From: JANOBJ01 sp031411575
GTDB taxonomy: Bacteria > Pseudomonadota > Gammaproteobacteria > Burkholderiales > Burkholderiaceae_C
DNA length: 5,222 nucleotides
Assembly: GCA_031411575.1 (NCBI GenBank)
Contig: JANOBJ010000297.1
Span: 1 to 5,222, forward strand
Direction: 5' to 3'
A program made the position numbers and the translations under genes. Under the pieces are notes generated by a model. That model saw only the letters and a list, made by a program, of their open reading frames with translations, had not been told where the DNA came from and made no database searches. Shown here piece after piece: positions 1 to 5,151 of this stretch; position 1 is the stretch's first letter, and each line of letters starts with the position of its first letter.

Positions 1-672
1 CAGGTGGTGCTGAAACCGGCGCCCAGCAATATTCTGGAGTTGTACCTCGGCTCGCTCGAGGCGCTGGGGTTCGATTTGAAGAAAAACGACATCCGTTTTG
101 TCGAGGACGACTGGGAAAAACCCACGCTGGGCGCCTGGGGCCTGGGCTGGGAGGTGTGGCTGAACGGCATGGAAGTGACGCAGTTCACCTACTTCCAGCA
201 GGTGGGTGGCATCGACTGCAGGCCCATCACCGGCGAGATCACTTACGGCCTCGAGCGCCTGGCCATGTATTTGCAGGGCGTGGACAACGTCTACAACCTG
301 CAGTGGACGGAGAGCATGAGTTATGGCGACGTCTACTTGCAGAACGAGAAAGAGCAGTCGGCCTACAACTTCGAGCACTCAGACGCCGACTTTCTGTTCA
401 CCGCGTTCACCGCGCACGAGAAGCAGGCCAAACACTTGATTGAGGCGCAACTGGCGCTGCCGGCGTACGAGCAGGTGCTGAAATGCGCACACAGCTTCAA
501 CCTGCTGGACGCGCGCGGCGCCATCAGCGTGACCGAGCGCGCCGCCTACATCGGCCGCATCCGCAACCTGGCGCGCGCCGTGGCGCAGAGCTACTACGAC
601 AGCCGCGAACGCCTGGGCTTCCCGATGGCACCGCGCGAGTGGGTCGAGCAGATGACTAAAAAAGCGGCATGA
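1..672 (+). CDS. glyQ: Glycyl-tRNA synthetase alpha subunit, 3' part (partial at 5' end)
   Basis: GlyQ is the catalytic subunit of the bacterial alpha2beta2 glycyl-tRNA synthetase, a cytoplasmic enzyme that activates glycine with ATP and charges tRNA-Gly. The frame is open from base 1, so 223 C-terminal residues are present; against the roughly 300-residue family length about 80 N-terminal residues lie outside the window. Recognisable family blocks are QVVLKPAPSNILELYLGSL at the start, then RFVEDDWEKPTLGAWGLGWE, GMEVTQFTYFQQVGG and GEITYGLERLAMYLQGV (the class II active-site region, with the motif 3 arginine in GLERLAMY), and near the end SFNLLDARGAISVTER and SRERLGFPM. Its TGA stop (670-672) overlaps the glyS ATG (669-671), the usual arrangement for making the two subunits together. 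No frameshift or missing block is seen. Identification is secure. Confidence 0.97.
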   Translation, partial: QVVLKPAPSNILELYLGSLEALGFDLKKNDIRFVEDDWEKPTLGAWGLGWEVWLNGMEVTQFTYFQQVGGIDCRPITGEITYGLERLAMYLQGVDNVYNLQWTESMSYGDVYLQNEKEQSAYNFEHSDADFLFTAFTAHEKQAKHLIEAQLALPAYEQVLKCAHSFNLLDARGAISVTERAAYIGRIRNLARAVAQSYYDSRERLGFPMAPREWVEQMTKKAA

Positions 673-2786
673 AAAACCTTCTCGTTGAACTGTTTGTGGA
701 AGAGCTGCCGCCCAAGGCGCTGCGCAAGTTGGGGGATGCCTTTGCCGGCGTGCTGCTGGAGCAACTCAAAGCGCAGGGTCTCGCTTCGGCAGACTCGGTG
801 CTGACCGCCTTCGCCTCGCCGCGCCGCCTGGCCGCGCACATCACGGGTGTGGCCGCGTTCGCCGCCGACAAGGCCGTGTCGCAAAAACTGATGCCGGTGA
901 CGGTGGGGCTGGACGCATCAGGTAACGCCACGCCGGCGCTGCTGAAAAAGCTGCAGTCGCTGGGCGCCGATGCATCGGCTGTGCCGCGTCTCAAGCGCGC
1001 GATGGACGGCAAGGCTGAAGCGCTGTTCTACGACAGCACCGTCAAAGGCGCGACGCTCCCCGAAGGCCTGCAGAAGGCGCTGGCCGAGAGCATCGCCAAG
1101 CTGCCCATTCCGAAAGTGATGACGTACCAGCTCGAAAGCGGTTGCGAGTTGCCCGGCTGGAGCAGCGTGAGCTTTGTGCGGCCGGCGCACGGGCTGGTGG
1201 CGCTGCACGGCGCCGACGTGGTGGCGGTCGAGGCGCTGGGCCTGAAGGCCGGCAACACCACGCACGGCCACCGATTTGAGGCGGCCGTGGACCCGGTGGT
1301 GCTGACAGACGCCGACAGCTACGCCGCCACGTTGGCGACAGACGGCGCGGTGATCGCCAGTTTTGCCGAACGCAAGGCCGAGATTGCGCGGCAGTTGGCG
1401 GCCGCGGCGGCGAAAGTCGGTGGCGATGTCCGACCCATCGACGACGACGCGTTGCTCGACGAAGTAACCGCATTGGTCGAACGCCCGAACGTGCTGGTCT
1501 GCGAGTTCGAGAAGCAGTTCCTCGACGTGCCGCAGGAATGCCTGATCCTCACGATGAAGGCCAACCAGAAGTACTTTCCGCTGCTCGACACGGCTGGCAA
1601 ACTGACGAACAAGTTCCTCGTGGTCAGCAACATCAGCCCGGCCGACGCGAGCGCCGTGGTGGGCGGCAACGAGCGCGTGGTGCGCCCGCGCCTGGCCGAC
1701 GCCAAGTTTTTCTTCGACCAGGACCGCAAGAAGACGCTCGAGTCGCGCGTCGAGGGCTTGGCCAAGGTGGTCTACCACAACAAGCTGGGCACGCAGGGCG
1801 AGCGCACCGAGCGCGTGCGCGCCATTGCCCGGGCCATTGGGCAGCAACTCGGCGGCGACGTGCTGGCCCAGGCCGCCGACACCGCGGCCCGCCTCGCCAA
1901 GACCGACCTGCTCACGGACATGGTGGGCGAGTTCCCCGAGCTGCAAGGCATCATGGGCGGCTACTACGCGCGCCACGACGGCCTGAGCGAAGAGATCGCC
2001 TTCGCCATCGAAGACCACTACAAGCCGCGCTTTGCGGGGGATGAGTTACCGCGCGACACCGTGGGGGTGGTGGTGGCGCTGGCGGACAAGCTGGAAACGC
2101 TGGTGGGCATGTTCGGGATTGGCAATGTGCCTACTGGCGACAAGGACCCGTTCGCGTTGCGGCGGCATGCGCTGGGCGTGGTGCGGATGCTGGTGGAGCG
2201 CTCGCTGCCGCTCGGTTTGAACGATGTGATCTACCTTGCGATCAGGGAGTTTGGCGAATCGCTGATCAACGACCCACACGATGAACTGATCGTGTTTTTT
2301 TACGACCGTTTGGCGGGGACCCTTCGGGAGCGGGGCTATTCAGCCAACGAAATTGAAGCGGTTCTCGCGCAACATCCGCAATTTTTTGGTGAAGTGGAGC
2401 TGCGCCTCTCCGCCGTCCGCGCCTTCGCCGCGCTGCCCGAAGCCCTGGCCCTGGCCGCCGCCAACAAGCGCATCGCCAATATCCTCAAAAAAGCCCCCGA
2501 AGTCGACGCGCATGTGAGTGAACTGCTGCTGCAGGAACCGGCCGAACAGGCGCTGCACTCCGCCATGCAAGACGTGCTGCCCAGGGCCAACGCCCAGTTC
2601 GACGCCGGCGACTACACCGCCTCGCTGCAAACCCTGGCCGCGCTGCGGGCACCCGTAGACGCGTTCTTTGACGGCGTGATGGTCAATGCCGAGCAGATGG
2701 ACCTGCGCCTGAACCGTCAGGGCCTGCTCAAAATGCTGCACGATGCGATGAACCGCGTGGCCGACCTGTCGCGACTGGCGGCGTGA
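669..2786 (+). CDS. glyS: Glycyl-tRNA synthetase beta subunit
   Basis: GlyS is the tRNA-binding subunit that pairs with GlyQ in the tetrameric glycyl-tRNA synthetase. The protein has 705 residues, close to the roughly 690 of the E. coli protein. It opens with the typical MKNLLVELFVEELPPKAL. Further family blocks are SFVRPAHGLVALHG (168-181), EVTALVERPNVLVCEFEKQF (265-284), TMKANQKYFPL (295-305), ADAKFFFDQDRK (344-354), YHNKLGTQGERTERV (369-383), KTDLLTDMVGEFPELQG (411-427), GYYARHDG (431-438), and the GDKDPFALRR motif (490-499) of the HD-like region. The C-terminal part (about 600-695), with APVDAFFDGVMVNAE (661-675), is the DALR-like anticodon-binding domain. The ATG at 669 is fixed by the family N-terminus and by the ATGA overlap with glyQ. 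No strong Shine-Dalgarno sequence is seen, which fits translational coupling. A stretch near 2215-2395 is clearly poorer in GC than the rest, but the reading frame and protein motifs continue through it. Confidence 0.98.
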   Translation: MKNLLVELFVEELPPKALRKLGDAFAGVLLEQLKAQGLASADSVLTAFASPRRLAAHITGVAAFAADKAVSQKLMPVTVGLDASGNATPALLKKLQSLGADASAVPRLKRAMDGKAEALFYDSTVKGATLPEGLQKALAESIAKLPIPKVMTYQLESGCELPGWSSVSFVRPAHGLVALHGADVVAVEALGLKAGNTTHGHRFEAAVDPVVLTDADSYAATLATDGAVIASFAERKAEIARQLAAAAAKVGGDVRPIDDDALLDEVTALVERPNVLVCEFEKQFLDVPQECLILTMKANQKYFPLLDTAGKLTNKFLVVSNISPADASAVVGGNERVVRPRLADAKFFFDQDRKKTLESRVEGLAKVVYHNKLGTQGERTERVRAIARAIGQQLGGDVLAQAADTAARLAKTDLLTDMVGEFPELQGIMGGYYARHDGLSEEIAFAIEDHYKPRFAGDELPRDTVGVVVALADKLETLVGMFGIGNVPTGDKDPFALRRHALGVVRMLVERSLPLGLNDVIYLAIREFGESLINDPHDELIVFFYDRLAGTLRERGYSANEIEAVLAQHPQFFGEVELRLSAVRAFAALPEALALAAANKRIANILKKAPEVDAHVSELLLQEPAEQALHSAMQDVLPRANAQFDAGDYTASLQTLAALRAPVDAFFDGVMVNAEQMDLRLNRQGLLKMLHDAMNRVADLSRLAA

Positions 2787-2804
2787 GCGGGCGAGCCGGA
2801 TAAT
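2775..2804 (+). promoter_or_regulatory. Possible sigma70 promoter for the inserted gene pair
   Basis: The 24-base gap after glyS contains GATAAT (2799-2804), five of six bases matching the TATAAT -10 consensus. A weak -35 candidate, CTGGCG (2775-2780, three of six matches), lies 18 bases upstream inside the end of glyS. Transcription would start about seven bases after the -10, at or next to the ATG at 2811. There is no purine-rich ribosome-binding site between the hexamer and the ATG, so a leaderless transcript is possible. This is pattern matching only; the gene could equally be read from the glyQS transcript. Confidence 0.35.
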
Positions 2805-2810
2805 CCCGCC

Positions 2811-3131
2811 ATGAACCGCCAGCAGCAAATTGACCAGTTCCTCATGGACGCGCATGAGCTGGCGCTTGCGCGCCTTCGCGCACACCCGGAGCGCCTGGCG
2901 GATGTGGCCGCGCAGTTGCAGCGCTGGCGCGCGGCGGCGGGTGTGAACCGGTCTGACCCGTACTGGGACGAGTGGGATGCCCTGCTTCGCGATGGCGTCG
3001 AGGCCGTCGCAGAGTCTGTAGGCATGGCCACCGACCACGCGGCGGCCTTGCGAAGCGTGTCGCCCATCTCCGTTCTGATCACGCAGCACGAGCGCGCCGC
3101 GATGCTTCGCAATGTGCGTCGGTTGGCATGA
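2811..3131 (+). CDS. Small protein of unknown function, partner of the downstream nucleotidyltransferase-like gene
   Basis: This 106-residue protein is not assigned to a named family. It looks soluble and mostly helical: an Arg/Gln/Ala-rich first half (MNRQQQIDQFLMDAHELALARL, then PERLADVAAQLQRWRAA) with no signal peptide or membrane segment. The second half has a more distinctive pattern: DPYWDEWDALLRDG (49-62), an ALRSVSPI stretch (79-86) and a C-terminal HERAAMLRNVRRL (93-105). I recall a similar D-x(3)-W-x(2)-LL-x(2)-G ... LR-x-SP ... ER-x(2)-ML arrangement in small proteins encoded beside toxin-like genes, but I cannot confirm this. Its TGA (3129-3131) overlaps the ATG of the next gene (3128-3130), so the two are probably made together. 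By position it would be the candidate antitoxin or regulatory partner. The start at 2811 is the first ATG after glyS and follows a GATAAT element; it has no clear ribosome-binding site. A real gene is likely, its function unknown. Confidence 0.72.
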   Translation: MNRQQQIDQFLMDAHELALARLRAHPERLADVAAQLQRWRAAAGVNRSDPYWDEWDALLRDGVEAVAESVGMATDHAAALRSVSPISVLITQHERAAMLRNVRRLA

Positions 3132-3652
3132 AGCGCGCCGAACTCGAGCACGTGCTGCGCGCGGCTGCGGCGATTTCTCAGGAACAGTCTTTCGTGGTCG
3201 TCGGCAGTCAGGCCGTGTTGCTGCCGTTTCCCGATGCGCCAGCCGAACTGCTGGTCTCGCGGGAGATCGACCTGTACCCGGCGTTGCACCCCGAGAAAGC
3301 GGACCTGATTGATGGCGCCATTGGTGCGCTGTCCAGCTTTCACGAAACCTTCGGCTATCACGCCGACGGCGTGGGCCCGGAAACCGCGGTCATGCCAGCC
3401 GACTGGATGCAGCGGGCCTCGTTGCACTACATTGGTGACATCACGGTCATTTGCCCTGAGATTCACGATCTGGCGGTGTCAAAGTGTGTGGCTGCGCGCG
3501 ACAAGGATGCCGATTTCGTGCGCGCCCTGCTGGTGCACCATCTGCTGGAACTGCCCGTTTTGCTGGAGCGTATCGGACAGATCGATGAGAAGTATCCAAT
3601 TGCTGACATTCAAGCTTGGGCACGACGCCGCAGCCTGGGACTCACACCATGA
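3128..3652 (+). CDS. DUF6036-type nucleotidyltransferase-fold protein
   Basis: The 174-residue product resembles the DUF6036 family of predicted nucleotidyltransferase-fold proteins, which belong to the broad MNT/AbiEii-like group. Visible motifs are FVVVGSQAVL (22-31), the Gly-Ser signature of the fold; SREIDLYP (44-51), in the place of the metal-binding acidic pair, here Glu46 and Asp48; FHETFGYHADGVGPETAV (71-88), a block I associate with DUF6036; and HDLAVSKCVAARDKDADFVRALL (113-135), whose Lys119 and Asp127 match the conserved K...KD pattern of AbiEii-like proteins. There is no signal peptide or membrane segment, so it is probably cytoplasmic. The ATG at 3128 overlaps the upstream stop and gives the expected N-terminus; an open frame from 2972 only extends into the neighbour. 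Its stop (3650-3652) overlaps the gmhB ATG. The last third is less GC-rich than the neighbours. Family placement is fairly sure. The biochemical activity is not: it could be a toxin, an RNA or protein modifier, or a housekeeping enzyme of unknown role. Confidence 0.85.
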   Translation: MKRAELEHVLRAAAAISQEQSFVVVGSQAVLLPFPDAPAELLVSREIDLYPALHPEKADLIDGAIGALSSFHETFGYHADGVGPETAVMPADWMQRASLHYIGDITVICPEIHDLAVSKCVAARDKDADFVRALLVHHLLELPVLLERIGQIDEKYPIADIQAWARRRSLGLTP

Positions 3653-4251
3653 AACTCGCCATCCTCGACCGCGACGGCACGATCAATGTCGACAACGACG
3701 ACTTCATCAAGACGCCGGACGAGTGGCAGCCGCTGCCCGGCGCGCTGGAGGCGATTGCGCGGCTCAACCATGCGGGCTGGCATGTGGTGGTGGCGTCCAA
3801 CCAGCCGGGGCTGGGGCGCGGGCTGTTTGACGTGGCTACCATGAACCTGATCCACGGCAAGATGCACAAGGCGCTGGCGGCGGTGGGCGGGCGGGTGGAC
3901 GCGGTGTTTTACTGCCCGCACAGCCCGGACGAGCCCTGCCATTGCGCCAAGCCGCGCTCCGGCCTGTTCGAGCAGATCGGCGAGCGCTATGGTGTCGAGC
4001 TCAAGGGCGTGCCGACGGCGGGCGACCGGCTGCGCGACTTGCAGGCGGGTGTTGGCGCGGGCTGCGAGCCGCACTTCGTGCTGACCGGCAAGGGCGCGCA
4101 GTTCCGCGACCTGCTGGCGCGCGGCGAGCGGCTGCCGGCCACCTTTCCGCCCACCACCACGGTGCATGCCGACCTCGGCGCGTTTGCCGACTTTGTGATC
4201 GCGCGCGACATCAAGGCGCGCCAGGCGCCGCCACCAAACGCTATTAATTAA
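3649..4251 (+). CDS. gmhB: D-glycero-D-manno-heptose-1,7-bisphosphate 7-phosphatase (HAD family)
   Basis: GmhB removes the 7-phosphate from heptose 1,7-bisphosphate in the cytoplasmic route to ADP-heptose, the precursor of the LPS inner core. The 200-residue protein has the full HAD set: the DxD nucleophile pair Asp7/Asp9 in ILDRDGTIN, motif II Ser50 in VVVASNQPG, the motif III lysine Lys101 in CAKPRSG, and motif IV Asp126 in AGDRLRDLQAG. The zinc loop of the GmhB group is present as Cys89, His91, Cys97 and Cys99 (YCPHSPDEPCHC). ATG 3649 is chosen over an in-frame TTG at 3616 because MKLAILDRDG is the family N-terminus and the ATG forms an ATGA overlap with the previous gene. Only a weak GGGA precedes it, so translation is probably coupled. 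The last residues, NAIN, and the TAA stop lie in the repeat-like sequence that follows. Close relatives (histidinol-phosphatase, HisB N-domain) share the motifs, but there is no his context here. Confidence 0.94.
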   Translation: MKLAILDRDGTINVDNDDFIKTPDEWQPLPGALEAIARLNHAGWHVVVASNQPGLGRGLFDVATMNLIHGKMHKALAAVGGRVDAVFYCPHSPDEPCHCAKPRSGLFEQIGERYGVELKGVPTAGDRLRDLQAGVGAGCEPHFVLTGKGAQFRDLLARGERLPATFPPTTTVHADLGAFADFVIARDIKARQAPPPNAIN

Positions 4252-4312
4252 GTAGCAAACTATGACCTGCTGGTGAGGACCAGAGGCCTGAAACACTTAA
4301 AAAAAGCCCTCC
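4239..4312. repeat. Comamonadaceae-like short intergenic repeat, degenerate copy
   Basis: The end of gmhB and the spacer before plsC are AT-richer than anything nearby and contain two hairpins. The first is GCTATT...AAGTAGC (4240-4256), a six-pair stem including one T-G pair. The second is CCTgCTGGT-GAGG-ACCAGAGG (4266-4286), eight pairs around a GAGG loop with one bulged G. An AGAGGCC segment and a run of seven A (about 4300-4306) follow. From memory, Comamonadaceae genomes carry many intergenic copies of a GCTATT...TAGC...AGAGGCC element, and this looks like a diverged copy. It is not an intrinsic terminator for the + strand, since no T run follows the stem. The boundaries are approximate. 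Confidence 0.5.
4266..4286. repeat. Hairpin (inverted repeat) between gmhB and plsC
   Basis: CTGGT (4270-4274) pairs with ACCAG (4279-4283) around a GAGG loop, extended by CCT/AGG (4266-4268 with 4284-4286) across one bulged G. In RNA this would be a stable small stem-loop about 30 bases before the plsC start. It may affect mRNA stability or plsC translation. Without a following T tract, a terminator role is unlikely. Confidence 0.6.
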
Positions 4313-4314
4313 AC

Positions 4315-4980
4315 ATGCCATTTCTACGCTCGCTCGCGCACATGCTGTTCATGGCCGTCACCGTGGTGCCGTGGGCGCTGGCCGTGCTGGTGGCCTCGCT
4401 GTTCCTGAGCAGCGACCGCGTTTACTGGATGTGCATCGGCTGGCTGCGGCTGGCGGTCAACGGTGGCATTGCCATCCTGGGCATCCAGAACCGCATCACT
4501 GGCTGGGACAACCTGCCGCTGGGCAAGCAAGACCCGGCCATCCTGCTGGTCAAGCACCAGTCCACCTGGGAGACCTTTGTGATGCCGGCGATCATGCCGC
4601 ACCCGCTGGCGTTTGTGTTCAAGCGCGAGCTGCTGTACGTGCCGTTCTTCGGCTGGGCGATGGCCCGCATGGACATGATCCACATCGACCGCAGCCAGCG
4701 CGCGCAGGCCTTCAACAAGGTGGTGGCGCAGGGCAAACGGCTGCTGGCGCAGGGCACTTGGGTGATCATGTTTCCCGAGGGCACGCGCATCCCGCGTGGC
4801 CAGGCCGGTACCTACAAATCGGGCGGCACGCGGCTGGCCATCGAAACCGGTGCGCCGGTGATCCCGATTGCCGTGACATCGGCCAAGTGCTGGCCGCGCA
4901 AGGCCTTCATCAAGACGCCGGGCATTGTGGATATCTCGATTGGCAAACCCATTCCCAGTGCCGGCCGCCAGCCCGACTAG
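4315..4980 (+). CDS. plsC: 1-acyl-sn-glycerol-3-phosphate acyltransferase (PlsC-like), stopped early by an in-frame TAG
   Basis: PlsC acylates lysophosphatidic acid to phosphatidic acid at the inner membrane, an early step of phospholipid synthesis. The 221-residue product has a hydrophobic N-terminal segment (about 8-32) and a second apolar stretch (about 38-57). The acyltransferase blocks follow: KHQSTWET with His81 and Glu86 (an HX4E version of the catalytic HX4D), FKRELLYVPFFGW (102-114), FPEGTR (153-158, substrate phosphate binding), and APVIPIAV (180-187). ATG 4315 gives MPFLRSLAHMLF, a typical family start; an in-frame GTG at 4273 would begin inside the upstream hairpin and is less likely. 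No clear ribosome-binding site is seen before 4315; ATG 4342 is an alternative. The TAG at 4978-4980 cuts the protein after GRQPD. The same frame then stays open for 22 more codons with plausible family C-terminal sequence, so the gene looks shortened by one base change. All recognised catalytic blocks lie before the stop, so the enzyme may still work. Confidence 0.9.
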   Translation: MPFLRSLAHMLFMAVTVVPWALAVLVASLFLSSDRVYWMCIGWLRLAVNGGIAILGIQNRITGWDNLPLGKQDPAILLVKHQSTWETFVMPAIMPHPLAFVFKRELLYVPFFGWAMARMDMIHIDRSQRAQAFNKVVAQGKRLLAQGTWVIMFPEGTRIPRGQAGTYKSGGTRLAIETGAPVIPIAVTSAKCWPRKAFIKTPGIVDISIGKPIPSAGRQPD

Positions 4981-5049
4981 CTGATGCGCGAGGTGCATAA
5001 CTGGATCGAGGCCGAGATGCGGCGGCTCGACCCCGAGGCTTATCGGTAG
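4978..5049 (+). pseudogene. Amber codon and detached C-terminal end of plsC
   Basis: TAG at 4978-4980 is followed in the same frame by LMREVHNWIEAEMRRLDPEA, then YR and a second TAG (5047-5049). This is a sensible amphipathic C-terminus for a PlsC protein and directly continues GRQPD. A single T-to-G change of TAG to GAG would restore PDELMREV and a protein of 244 residues. The segment is probably not translated unless the amber codon is read through or is a sequencing error. An independent restart at ATG 4984 is possible in principle, but it would give only a 21-residue peptide. Confidence 0.75.
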
Positions 5050-5126
5050 CCCCCACGCTCCGCCGCTGCGCGGGTCGCTGCCCCCCCAGGCGGGCTGTTT
5101 CGCCTTGGGGCGGCCCGACGGCGAAA
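5050..5126. repeat. GC-rich intergenic repeat with hairpin
   Basis: Directly after the second plsC stop lies a C-rich then G-rich block beginning CCCCCACGCTCCGCCGCT. I recognise this from memory as a common Comamonadaceae intergenic repeat (CCCCCACGCTCCGCCGCT...GCTGCCCCCC...CGCCTTGGGGCGGCCCG). Its core forms a stem: CCCC-C-AGGCG (5083-5092) pairs with CGCCT-T-GGGG (5101-5110), nine pairs with one C/T mismatch around an eight-base loop. A smaller CCGC/GCGG stem sits at 5060-5073. No T run follows, so it is not an intrinsic terminator, though such structures can stabilise the 3' end of an mRNA. The ends of the repeat are approximate. Confidence 0.6.
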
Positions 5127-5143
5127 CGCCAGCTGGTTAAACT
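5115..5143 (+). promoter_or_regulatory. Weak promoter candidate before the last gene
   Basis: CCGACG (5115-5120, three of six matches to TTGACA) is separated by 17 bases from TAAACT (5138-5143, four of six matches to TATAAT). Transcription would begin near 5150, just ahead of the ATG at 5152, which again has no Shine-Dalgarno sequence. The arrangement is like the one before 2811. The match is weak and rests on spacing alone. Confidence 0.22.
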
Positions 5144-5151
5144 GCGGTTCC

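Noticed and set aside
918..2018. 366-codon open frame on the - strand
   Set aside because: It lies wholly opposite glyS, reads as a Val/Leu/His/Arg-rich sequence without recognisable motifs, and is the usual antisense shadow of a high-GC gene.
2972..3127. Longer start for the nucleotidyltransferase-like gene
   Set aside because: The extension reads as Arg-rich out-of-frame sequence of the upstream gene. ATG 3128 gives the expected N-terminus and an ATGA overlap.
2811..3131. HEPN-type toxin partnering an MNT antitoxin
   Set aside because: HEPN ribonucleases need an R-x(4-6)-H motif. The 106-residue protein has only R-x-H and R-x(3)-H spacing near residues 21-25, so the HEPN/MNT label is not supported.
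2340..3466. Two overlapping 249-codon open frames on the - strand
   Set aside because: They run opposite the glyS end and the accessory pair, show Arg/Ala/Gly-rich composition with no domain, and conflict with three well-supported + strand genes.
4266..4310. Intrinsic terminator after gmhB
   Set aside because: The stem is followed by an A run, not a T run, on the + strand. On the - strand the T run lies before the stem, so neither direction gives a standard terminator.
4273..4314. GTG start for plsC, 14 codons upstream
   Set aside because: It begins inside the hairpin of the repeat-like element and adds a basic stretch not expected in the family; ATG 4315 begins just before the membrane segment.
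4371..5000. 209-codon + strand frame overlapping plsC
   Set aside because: It is a Gly/Ala/His/Arg-rich shifted reading of plsC without motifs; the PlsC frame has clear family blocks.
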